From an uncultured Prevotella sp. (GTDB taxonomy: Bacteria; Bacteroidota; Bacteroidia; Bacteroidales; Bacteroidaceae): a DNA stretch of 11,939 bases. Positions 5,681-11,939 of this stretch are shown piece after piece. The stretch covers positions 1 to 11,939 of the forward strand of contig CAJMAO010000047.1 in assembly GCA_905211345.1 (NCBI GenBank), written 5' to 3'. Position 1 is the first letter of the stretch, and the number at the start of each line of letters is the position of its first letter. Under the pieces are notes generated by a model. That model was not told the DNA's origin. It searched no databases and saw only the letters and a list, made by a program, of their open reading frames with translations. The position numbers and the translations under genes are program-made.

Positions 5681-7505
5681 AGTCCTCTGTTGTCACGTCT
5701 TCTTCGTACATCTTTTCTATCTCCTTCGCATAGTTCTTGGCCAGCACCTTGCGGCGTATCTTCAGCGTGTTGGTAAGCTCTCCGCGCTCCATGGTGAAGT
5801 GTTCGGGCAGCAGGGTGAAGCGTTTTATCTTCTCATAGCTGGCCAGTTGCTGCTGGAGCGTCTCTATACGCTCGGCCATCATCTCGTGGATTTCAGGGTC
5901 GGCGCACAGTTCTTCGCGCGAGGAGAAGGCTATGCCGTGCTTCCGGGCGTACTCCTCAAGCAGGGCGTAGTCGGGTATTATCAGCGCAGATACGAACTTC
6001 CGCCTGTCGGCTATGACGGCTATCTGGTCGACATACTTGTCAACCAACAGCTTCGACTCTATCATCTGCGGCGCTATGTACTTGCCGTTCGACGTCTTGA
6101 ACAGGTCTTTTATCCTGTCTTTCAAGAACAGTTCGCCGTCCTTCATATAGCCCGAGTCGCCCGTATGAAAGTACCCGTCCTCGTCGAAAGCCTGCTTGTT
6201 AAGCTCGTCGCGGTGGTAATAGCCCTTGGTTATGGTAGGCCCTTTGAGCAGAATCTCGTCGTCTTCGCCGAACTTTATGCTAAGTCCGCCGATAGGACGG
6301 CCCACCGAACCTACCGTGAACGGCCCGTCCCTGCGGTCGGCCGACACTGTGGCGAGGCTCTCCGTAAGGCCGTAGCCCACTATCATGTTGATGCCGATAG
6401 AGTGGACAAACTCCTCGATCTCGGGCGAAACGGTGGCTCCCGCCGTGGGGAATATGTTAGGACGGTCGAGCCCCAATTCGTTCCTTACGATTTTAAACAG
6501 CGTGCGGTGCATCAGCGCGTACTTCATCCTGAGCCCCAGCGGCGGCCGCCTGCCCCGGCTGAGATACTCTATGTTATGCTTGCGGCCTATCGCCCACGCA
6601 CTCATTATCAGCCTGCGCTGCGCCGGGGTGGCGCGGTCGATACGGTCCATAACCTCGGCGTACACCTTCTCCCAGAACCTCGGCACGGCGCTCATGCACG
6701 TAGGATGGGTCTCGCGCATGGCCTGCTGTATCTCCTTAGGATACGTGTTGACCACTATCTCGGCGCCCTCGCTGATGCTAAGGAACAGCCATCCGCGCTC
6801 GAAGATGTGCGTCATGGGCAGAAAGTCCATCACCCTGTCGGCCTCGCCCACTGGCACAACCTTGTCGTTAGCCTCCAAGGCGGCGCGGTACTGGCCGTAA
6901 GTAAGCATCACGCCCTTGCTGTCGCCGGTGGTCCCGCTGGTGTAAAGGATGTTGCACAGGTCGTCATCAGAAGCCTCGGCGTACAGCTTTTCGACCTCCG
7001 ACTGGCGCGGGCTGTTCTCGCCCAGCGTAAGAAACTCGTCGAAGTAAATCGACGAGTTGTCAGCAGGCGCAATCTCAACGCGGCGGTCGTATATTATCAC
7101 ACGCTCCAGCGTATGGCAGTGGGACGACACCCGCCGGGCCTTGTCATACTGCTCCTGCTCGCCCACGAACAGCACACGTATCTGCGCGTCGTCGATCATA
7201 TACTGTATCTGCTGCTCGCTGCTCGTGGCATAGAACGGCACGGTGACGGCCCTTATGCCAAACGTGCCGAAGTCAGTGTAAAGATATTCCACGCAGTTCT
7301 GCGAGAACACCCCCACGTTCTCCTGCACGCCTACGCCGATGTTGAGCATCGCGTTAGACACATGGCGCACCTTGCGCGAGAAGTCCTGCCACGAGGCCGA
7401 CTTCCATTGCGCGCCGCCGAAGTCGCGGTAAATAAGCGCGCGGCGCTTCCCGTACTTCTCCGCCTGCCTGTGGATGAGCACGGAGAGATGACATCTTGTC
7501 TGCAT
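5658..7505 (-). CDS. Long-chain fatty acid--CoA ligase (AMP-binding, COG1022 type)
   Basis: This 615-residue adenylate-forming enzyme activates fatty acids with ATP to acyl-AMP and then acyl-CoA. The motifs follow the family order: P-loop YTSGTTGDSKGV (188-199), GYGLTES (377-383), YFHTGDSG (445-452), DRIKDLFKTSNGKYI (463-477) and the C-terminal TLKIRRK region (580-586), whose Lys582 is the likely adenylation lysine. The P-loop proline usual after TSGTTG-x is serine (DSK instead of xPK), a mild variation. The length and the KTSNGKYI block fit the eukaryotic-like long-chain synthetases common in Bacteroidales. It would support use or recycling of exogenous fatty acids for membrane lipids. It has its own strong promoter, and its last codons are repeat-derived. 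The chain-length preference cannot be read from sequence. Confidence 0.96.
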   Translation of the reverse strand: MQTRCHLSVLIHRQAEKYGKRRALIYRDFGGAQWKSASWQDFSRKVRHVSNAMLNIGVGVQENVGVFSQNCVEYLYTDFGTFGIRAVTVPFYATSSEQQIQYMIDDAQIRVLFVGEQEQYDKARRVSSHCHTLERVIIYDRRVEIAPADNSSIYFDEFLTLGENSPRQSEVEKLYAEASDDDLCNILYTSGTTGDSKGVMLTYGQYRAALEANDKVVPVGEADRVMDFLPMTHIFERGWLFLSISEGAEIVVNTYPKEIQQAMRETHPTCMSAVPRFWEKVYAEVMDRIDRATPAQRRLIMSAWAIGRKHNIEYLSRGRRPPLGLRMKYALMHRTLFKIVRNELGLDRPNIFPTAGATVSPEIEEFVHSIGINMIVGYGLTESLATVSADRRDGPFTVGSVGRPIGGLSIKFGEDDEILLKGPTITKGYYHRDELNKQAFDEDGYFHTGDSGYMKDGELFLKDRIKDLFKTSNGKYIAPQMIESKLLVDKYVDQIAVIADRRKFVSALIIPDYALLEEYARKHGIAFSSREELCADPEIHEMMAERIETLQQQLASYEKIKRFTLLPEHFTMERGELTNTLKIRRKVLAKNYAKEIEKMYEEDVTTEDLSGANGS

Positions 7506-7544
7506 ACGGCCAGTCGTTTTTATTGGTTAATCCGTTGCCTTATG

Positions 7545-7575
7545 CAAAAATAACATAAAAAGCGGAAAGCGCAAA
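7545..7575 (-). promoter_or_regulatory. Promoter of the acyl-CoA ligase gene
   Basis: The minus strand has TTTG at 7572-7575, a 19-base spacer, then TATTTTTG at 7545-7552: full matches to the Bacteroidetes -33 and -7 boxes at ideal spacing. The leader would be about 35 bases. The rest of the upstream spacer to 7678 shows nothing recognisable. Confidence 0.65.
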
Positions 7576-7678
7576 ACAAAGAGATGTTTATTTTGCCACG
7601 CCACCCGTTTACGCCCCGGAACCCCATTTTAACGCCATCTCATAACTCCTTGGCAATCAGCCGATTACCCGCATGTCC

Positions 7679-7766
7679 GCAATATGCCATGTTTTAGCTT
7701 CTAAAAGACGGCATATTGCGACACGAAAGGCGACCTTTCACAAGATGAAAGGCCGCCTCTTGGAAA
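7679..7766 (+). repeat. Paired-hairpin intergenic repeat, copy B
   Basis: The first hairpin has arms at 7679-7695 (GCAATATGCC start) and 7703-7719 with a 7-base loop; arms pair imperfectly near the loop. The second, about 7724-7764, again has a 7-base loop. It ends 15 bases from the stop of the ATPase gene and is nearly identical to copy C over long stretches. No T-run typical of a terminator is seen. Confidence 0.75.
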
Positions 7767-7781
7767 ACACCCGGCAATACG

Positions 7782-9239
7782 TCATTGAACAGCGAGCGAT
7801 TTCTTTTTGCATACAGTGTTATAACCCGTCAGGTAAGCATACAACGCCGACGGTATGAACATCAGGCTTACGCTGTCCATATTAACCACGCCGCTTTTAG
7901 TCCTCGACGACACTATGGCGTCGCTAAGGCCGTTGGTCTCCATGAAGGCGAGCAGCGATTTCAGCTCGCCCGGCGCGTCATAATACCTGTCAGACCATTT
8001 AAGTTCCACCGCCCATGCCGGCTTTTGCGTCACCGCGTTCAGCCCCACCATGTCCACCTCACCGTTTTCGCGCCCCATTTTCCAGTTGGCATACCATATA
8101 CTGTCGTTCCTCTGCAACCTCTGCGCGTAAACGGCCGTCTCCACCATGCTGCCCAACGCCTTGTCCGCCTCGGTAAGCGGAGAGAACAAGGCACATCGGA
8201 TGGACGGGTTAGTGAGGTATATCTTGAACCTCGTAACACGCTGCAACCGCCGCGCGTTGTTGTCCACACGGTGGATAACCTTGACAAGAAACGCGCTTTC
8301 AAGATAGCTGATGTATTTCCTTATCTGCTCTTTCCTTATGCCCGAACCGGCCGACAGCCCCTCTACGGTGAACTCGCAACCCGACAAGTAGGCTATGTGT
8401 ATGAACAGGCGGTAAAGCTCTTGAGTGTCGCTTATGCCGTAAAGGCCGGGCAAATCCTTCAGCATCACCTTGTCAACGATGTCGCGGCGCATGAACGCGC
8501 CCGGGTCCTTACGTATCGCTTCTGAGAAAACCACTTCGGGATAACCGCCGAAGTTGATATAGTCTATGAACCGGCGGTTAAGCTCGGTGATGTCAATCGT
8601 GTCAAAAGCGTCGACCTTGTACCCGTGCCACGCCATGTCCTTCTTTACAATCAGGCGCCCAAGCCCGAGCAGGTGGATGTATTCGTTGAACGTCAGCGGC
8701 GGCAGGCTGAAGTCGTGGAACCGGCCAGCGCCGCTCTCGCCGCTTTTCATCTTCAAGGCCGCCGCGGCCGAACCTGACACCACGAACTTGGTATGCCGGA
8801 ACGTGTCTACCAACGACTTGAGGTGCAGTTCCCAGTCTTTCAAATACTGAACCTCGTCGTAAAACACATAAAAACCCTCATCGTCCATATCGCATTGCAG
8901 GGTCTCCTTGGCTATCTTCAACAAGTCTTCAAGCGACAGCCCCATGTAAATCGGCGTGTCTACAGACATGTAGACAATCTTCTGCGGACTGACACCGTCG
9001 TCCAGCAGGCGTTGTATGGCATGGTAAATCATGATTGTCTTGCCCACCCTGCGCGGCCCCATAAGCACCACTCCGCGCCTTACAGAAACATCACTCACCA
9101 TTCCATAAAACAAATCAAGATACAACCGGCTTCTCATCTGCCTGATGTCGTCGGGTATGTGGCCGCTTATCCACCACGGATTGTCATACTTCATCCTTTC
9201 GGATATTTCCTTTTTCAACTCGGTTCTGACCAAAATCAT
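7782..9239 (-). CDS. AAA_14 / DUF4143 ATPase
   Basis: This 485-residue protein has an N-terminal AAA ATPase with Walker A GPRRVGKT (61-68), Walker B VFYDEVQ (125-131) and an SGS sensor-like strand end (FVVSGSAAA, 152-160), then LPPLTFNEY (179-187), a shape typical of COG1373/AAA_14 proteins. A helical, winged-helix-like section (about 275-322, with KEQIRKYISYLESAFLVKV) leads to a C-terminal DUF4143-type domain holding GEVDMVGL (393-400) and VELKW (411-415). The Asp396...Glu412-x-Lys414 pattern resembles the PD-(D/E)xK nuclease core. The family is widespread, especially in Bacteroidetes, with no settled function. The gene stands alone, with a strong promoter and two long direct repeats upstream that could be control sites. 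Met1 (9239) leaves a leader of only about 15 bases; Met16 (9194), just before YDNPWW, is a plausible alternative start. Confidence 0.93.
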   Translation of the reverse strand: MILVRTELKKEISERMKYDNPWWISGHIPDDIRQMRSRLYLDLFYGMVSDVSVRRGVVLMGPRRVGKTIMIYHAIQRLLDDGVSPQKIVYMSVDTPIYMGLSLEDLLKIAKETLQCDMDDEGFYVFYDEVQYLKDWELHLKSLVDTFRHTKFVVSGSAAAALKMKSGESGAGRFHDFSLPPLTFNEYIHLLGLGRLIVKKDMAWHGYKVDAFDTIDITELNRRFIDYINFGGYPEVVFSEAIRKDPGAFMRRDIVDKVMLKDLPGLYGISDTQELYRLFIHIAYLSGCEFTVEGLSAGSGIRKEQIRKYISYLESAFLVKVIHRVDNNARRLQRVTRFKIYLTNPSIRCALFSPLTEADKALGSMVETAVYAQRLQRNDSIWYANWKMGRENGEVDMVGLNAVTQKPAWAVELKWSDRYYDAPGELKSLLAFMETNGLSDAIVSSRTKSGVVNMDSVSLMFIPSALYAYLTGYNTVCKKKSLAVQ

Positions 9240-9259
9240 AGCTGACTGTATATTTGCCG

Positions 9260-9290
9260 CAAATATAAAAAATAAAGTTTATATCGCAAA
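9260..9290 (-). promoter_or_regulatory. Promoter of the AAA_14/DUF4143 gene
   Basis: The minus strand has TTTG at 9287-9290, a 19-base spacer and TATATTTG at 9260-9267, a full match to both Bacteroidetes boxes. Transcription would start about 15 bases before the ATG at 9239. Confidence 0.65.
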
Positions 9291-9325
9291 AGATTTACCA
9301 CAAAATAAGCATATACAATCATTCC

Positions 9326-9397
9326 TATTTTAACAAAACGGTAAAAATAAGAATAGTTGAAACGCATTATTTTGACAAAACGGTAAAAATAAGAGTA
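9326..9397. repeat. 30-bp direct repeat, 42-bp spacing, upstream of ATPase
   Basis: Copies at 9326-9355 and 9368-9397 agree at 28 of 30 positions and share ACAAAACGGTAAAAATAAGA. Each contains a small dyad, TTTTgACAAAA in the second copy. The 42-bp period is about four helical turns, so bound proteins would face the same side of the DNA. The pair lies about 36 bp behind the -33 box of the ATPase promoter, a possible operator or activator site. The rest of the 377-base spacer to the lipoprotein remnant holds the promoter and repeat copy C. Confidence 0.7.
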
Positions 9398-9481
9398 TTT
9401 TCCATCAAAAACACGCCTTATTTTCACACAAGCAGAATCGTAACATGGCGTTCCCTCCCAACTGCTTGTAAACCAGACGGG

Positions 9482-9573
9482 TTGCAATATGCCGCCTTTT
9501 AGCTTCTAAAAGACGGCATATTGCAACGCGAAAGGCGGCCTTTCGCAAGATGAAAGACCGCCTCTTGGAAAAT
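9482..9573 (+). repeat. Paired-hairpin intergenic repeat, copy C
   Basis: The first hairpin has 17-base arms at 9484-9500 and 9508-9524 with one mismatch and a 7-base loop. The second, about 9529-9569, has GGCGG-CTTTC paired with GAAAG-CCGCC around a 7-base loop. It is the closest relative of copy B, sharing the loop AGCTTCT and the CTCTTGGAAAA end. It lies 43 bases downstream of the stop of the lipoprotein remnant. Confidence 0.8.
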
Positions 9574-9616
9574 GAATAATTAACTGAGTTATGACACCAC
9601 ACGGTTACCTTGCGGA

Positions 9617-9962
9617 CTAAAGTGGATAATAATGCCTCGTCCTGCCGTTCATTTCGATGTCTAACGACGTTCCGCTACAATGGTACTTGTATCTTGCGCC
9701 GTTGATGTAGAGGTATTCCTCGTCAACCGTGTACCATGTAATGTCTTCGTCCTCGTTCACCCAATCGATGTCAGACTCGTATGAACCGTGTATGCCTTTG
9801 CCGTCGGAATAGAACGAATAGTAATCAAAGACATAGCGGTTGCCACTGTCTCAACCCACTCTCCATAAAATGCAGCATGATGTTCACGATTTGATGTGTT
9901 TTCATCGTCGTCATCACTGCATGACGTAAAGCCGAAGCATACGCAAGCGGCCATGTTTTCAT
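9617..9962 (-). pseudogene. Broken lipoprotein gene (frameshift and shortened signal peptide)
   Basis: Two frames together read as one lipoprotein. The first (ATG 9952-9954) gives MAACVCFGFTSCSDDDDEN, a lipobox cysteine followed by acidic residues, then FYGEWVET. The second continues from 9844 as GNRYVFDYYSFYSDGKG and runs 75 codons, with typical short-strand content (DEEYLYINGARYKYH), to a TAG at 9617-9619. They join by a one-base loss within about 9842-9852. The usual MKT start at 9960-9962 is out of frame with the signal peptide, whose hydrophobic stretch is too short, so a second deletion lies in the signal region. The layout (GEW..., YSFYSDGKG, ITWYTVDEEYLYI) resembles small lipocalin-like Bacteroidetes lipoproteins. 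It starts 9 bases after the preceding lipoprotein stop. A sequencing error could explain the frameshift but less easily the short signal. Confidence 0.75.
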
Positions 9963-9971
9963 GCTTATCGG

Positions 9972-10583
9972 TTATATGTCGCTATCGTCATATTCAAGTA
10001 TGTAATACCGTTTGCCGTTAATCTCTACAAACACCCGACCCATGTATGTGCGGAGTATTTTAGCCTCGCTTTCATCCATAAGCTTAACTATCTCCCTGTA
10101 CAGTTCCTTCTCGTCATCAGTCAGTTCTTCGGTCTTCATCTTCTCATTCAAGGCGTTATAGCTTGACAGGTACAAGGTGCACGCCCCATCGTCGATAAAA
10201 ATCGAGATTTCGACCGACCATCTGCCGCTGTATGACTGTTCCATATACGACTGGTAGTAATAGCCGCCTTCGCCGAACTCCACGCCGTACTTTATACGAT
10301 AATCGGGCAGAACATCCTCCAGCGTTGACGTTAGACTAACATCCCAAACATAATCGGCATAACTTACCGAAGCCCGGACATGTCTCGATATAAGCGCACC
10401 TATGTTGCCGCCGCTATTGCCGCCGCCGTCGTCATCACCGTCATCACCGTCGTCAACCCAGCCTGAGCCGCCGCCTGAAGGGTCGTCGTCACCGTCGTCA
10501 TCCTTGCTGCACGACGCGAAGCCGAGGCACAGCACGCCCAACAGGAGCATGGCCGAGAGCAGGTTAAATCTTCTTGTTTTCAT
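9972..10583 (-). CDS. Putative surface lipoprotein of unknown function
   Basis: This is a 203-residue lipoprotein. The signal peptide MKTRRFNLLSAMLLLGVLCLG leads to the lipobox FASC with Cys25 as the lipid-modified residue, then SKDDDGDDD, an acidic run like the export signal that places Bacteroidetes lipoproteins on the cell surface. A Gly/Asp/Ser linker (about 27-60) follows, and then a body of about 140 residues with alternating strands (VSYADYVWDVSL, GYYYQSYMEQSYSG, WSVEISIFIDDGACTLYL), a charged helix (about 150-172) and a final strand pair ending RYYILEYDD. No known family is recognised. The linker closely matches the next upstream lipoprotein, but the body differs. It is followed after 9 bases by the broken lipoprotein and has no obvious promoter of its own, so it may be read from upstream. 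Confidence 0.85.
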   Translation of the reverse strand: MKTRRFNLLSAMLLLGVLCLGFASCSKDDDGDDDPSGGGSGWVDDGDDGDDDGGGNSGGNIGALISRHVRASVSYADYVWDVSLTSTLEDVLPDYRIKYGVEFGEGGYYYQSYMEQSYSGRWSVEISIFIDDGACTLYLSSYNALNEKMKTEELTDDEKELYREIVKLMDESEAKILRTYMGRVFVEINGKRYYILEYDDSDI

Positions 10584-10670
10584 ATAGTTTCTCTGTTTTA
10601 TGGTTTATAATTATCAAGTAAATTCTGCATGTATGCTCTCAGGCGCGTAACCGGTTGATTATCAGCGCAG

Positions 10671-10758
10671 TTGCAATATGCCGCCTTTTAGCGTGCAAAA
10701 GGCGGCATATTGCACTTCAAAACATGGCCTTTCGCAGTGCGGTTTGCCGCCTTTCACA
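10671..10758 (+). repeat. Paired-hairpin intergenic repeat, copy D
   Basis: The first hairpin is perfect: 17-base arms at 10673-10689 (GCAATATGCCGCCTTTT) and 10697-10713 with a 7-base loop. The second is degenerate. The element lies 10 bases downstream of the stop of the large lipoprotein and 88 bases upstream of the next lipoprotein start. Confidence 0.8.
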
Positions 10759-10768
10759 AAGAGTTTAA

Positions 10769-11939
10769 TCACTCACGGTCAAAGATCCATGCTTCATCGT
10801 CGCCTATCTTATACATTGATATGCTGCCGCCCATATTCGTAATGTCAACAAGCCAACGGCCTTCGATAAGACAGCTGTCGCCGCCTTGCCCGGTGATTTC
10901 AAGTATGCCATTTTCTACTGAGCCCCAGTTCATCCCGTCAAGCACGCCGTACGTGTAGCTGAAACGCTGCTCGTCACGCCCAGTCTCGTCGCCGTGACGG
11001 TCGTGGTATACGGTGGTGTACGTGCCCCGTCCACCTCTTTCAAAGCATACGTTGATGTTTGTCTTGCCGCCTGAGTCCGACCAAACTGATGTAGTCCACG
11101 TGCCTATAATTTCTCCGCTGACGGCAGAGGTCTGACCTTCAACGGCATATTGCTCCATTTCATATATGTTGCCGTCATCGTCGCCCAGTATTATCACGTC
11201 GTCGCGCGTCAAGTCGTGCAGGCACAGCAAGTCGTAAACCATCGACCTTCTGACACCGTCGGTAAAGCCGTTATACCTTACCTTCCCGTCTTCCGTATAC
11301 ACATAAACGTCATCATAGTCAACGGTTATCGTCAGATCGTCGGCCACTGTGTACGTGCCTTCGGCTTTTATCATAACTCCCGGATAATCCCCGTACAGCT
11401 CGTATGTCACCTTTCCGTCCTCGGTGAAACTCATCAGCTCGTCCGTACCGGCCATTTGACCCACATGATACCAGCCGCCGGGCAACATACCGGCAAGCGA
11501 GCGCGGATCTTCTTTAGTCAGAGTAAGACTGTTGCCATCGTCATCCGTAAGAACAAGGCGTTGTTCCGCTCCTGTGCCTGACGATGTCATATCGTATCTT
11601 TTCACTGTGGTCTCTCCGTCGGAGAAACCTCCATACGAGTTTTCACCCCACGATGAATACACGTAAACATCGTTGTATTCAGCCACGAGCCTGCCTTCAC
11701 CCGTCACTTCATACGAGCCTTTAGCCCATACGACATAGCTTCCGGTGCGTTCAGTGTCGATAAATCCGGCGTAGGATATTTCCCCGTCACCGGTAAAACG
11801 TATCCTTTCCGTCTTGTCGCCGCCGGCCGATGTGTATTCCCAATAGCCCGTCAAGCCGCCGTCGTTGCCACCCGTGCTTCCGCCGCCGGGCTTATCATCG
11901 TCGTCAACCCAGCCTGAGCCGCCGCCCTGCGGGTCGTCT
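10769..11939 (-). CDS. Multi-domain beta-rich lipoprotein, N-terminus outside window
   Basis: The frame is open to the right edge, so the gene is 5' truncated; the apparent start at 11852-11854 is a TTG inside the protein. The 28 residues before it (DDPQGGGSGWVDDDDKPGG... to NDGG) match the acidic Gly-rich linker of the lipoprotein downstream, so a lipid-anchored N-terminus is inferred, not seen. The body has three beta-rich units of about 115 residues at about 11854-11513, 11497-11147 and 11116-10772. Units 1 and 2 align clearly: NDVYVY / DDVYVY, YGGFSDG / YNGFTDG and DDDGNSLTL / DDDGNIYEM recur 120 residues apart. Unit 3 (IIGTWTTSVWSDSGG) is more diverged. The pattern GxWxx...FxxDGxxxY...G.Y.V suggests lipocalin-like folds. 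It probably sits on the outer surface; ligand unknown. It ends 10 bases before repeat copy D. Confidence 0.8.
   Translation of the reverse strand, partial: DDPQGGGSGWVDDDDKPGGGSTGGNDGGLTGYWEYTSAGGDKTERIRFTGDGEISYAGFIDTERTGSYVVWAKGSYEVTGEGRLVAEYNDVYVYSSWGENSYGGFSDGETTVKRYDMTSSGTGAEQRLVLTDDDGNSLTLTKEDPRSLAGMLPGGWYHVGQMAGTDELMSFTEDGKVTYELYGDYPGVMIKAEGTYTVADDLTITVDYDDVYVYTEDGKVRYNGFTDGVRRSMVYDLLCLHDLTRDDVIILGDDDGNIYEMEQYAVEGQTSAVSGEIIGTWTTSVWSDSGGKTNINVCFERGGRGTYTTVYHDRHGDETGRDEQRFSYTYGVLDGMNWGSVENGILEITGQGGDSCLIEGRWLVDITNMGGSISMYKIGDDEAWIFDRE

Noticed and set aside
5799..7553. 584-codon open frame on the plus strand opposite the acyl-CoA ligase
   Set aside because: It is antisense to a gene with all family motifs. 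Its composition (many His, Arg, Val, Leu) and lack of any domain are typical of a frame left open by codon bias.
9326..9397. CRISPR array
   Set aside because: Only two repeat copies with a 12-base gap, no spacer-sized unique sequences and no cas genes.
9236..9487. 83-codon minus-strand frame with repeated YSYFYRFVKI
   Set aside because: It consists of the AT-rich spacer, its peptide repeat is explained by the 42-bp direct repeat, and it overlaps the ATPase promoter and start.
7782..11939. A linked defence island made of the ATPase and lipoprotein genes
   Set aside because: The ATPase has its own promoter, the lipoproteins show no defence domains, and a repeat and a decayed gene separate them.

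Overview
The window looks like a chromosomal stretch from a Bacteroidota member, most likely Bacteroidales (Prevotella/Bacteroides-like; the genus cannot be fixed from sequence alone). Three things point there. Several genes are preceded by the Bacteroidetes promoter signature (TTTG, about 19 bases, TAnnTTTG). The lipoproteins carry acidic residues right after the lipobox cysteine, as in Bacteroidetes surface-export signals. The protein families (NSS symporter, COG1022-type acyl-CoA ligase, AAA_14/DUF4143 ATPase) are typical of the phylum. Base composition is moderately GC-rich in genes and AT-rich in spacers.

Layout. 1-401 (+): C-terminal part of a two-cluster ferredoxin-type protein, cut by the window edge. 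402-746: non-coding, with a hairpin repeat (copy A) and a 40-bp inverted-repeat element. 747-3071 (-): a sodium-coupled NSS transporter followed by a membrane-anchored helix-hairpin-helix protein, separated only by a degenerate 8-bp tandem array. 3231-3623 (+): a VanZ-like membrane protein, divergent from the transporter and overlapping convergently with 3583-4233 (-), which encodes a CYTH phosphatase and a previously uncalled 45-residue membrane peptide. 4410-7505 (-): release factor 2 (prfB) and a long-chain acyl-CoA ligase, with an inverted repeat at each end of prfB. 7782-9239 (-): an AAA_14/DUF4143 ATPase with a strong promoter and, behind it, a 30-bp direct repeat spaced 42 bp. 9617-11939 (-): three consecutive lipoprotein genes: one truncated by the window edge with three beta-rich repeats, one intact, and one broken by a frameshift and a shortened signal peptide.

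How it works together. Most genes are housekeeping or envelope functions and do not form one pathway. The lipoprotein cluster is the accessory part: tandem related N-termini joined to unrelated bodies, plus a decayed member, suggest an expanding and decaying surface-protein family. The most unusual feature is the non-coding DNA: a family of paired-hairpin repeats (four copies, each within about 45 bp of a stop codon) and several structurally different inverted or tandem repeats fill nearly every spacer. I found no convincing new defence or mobile system; the best leads are the repeat family, the ATPase upstream direct repeats and the lipoprotein cluster.
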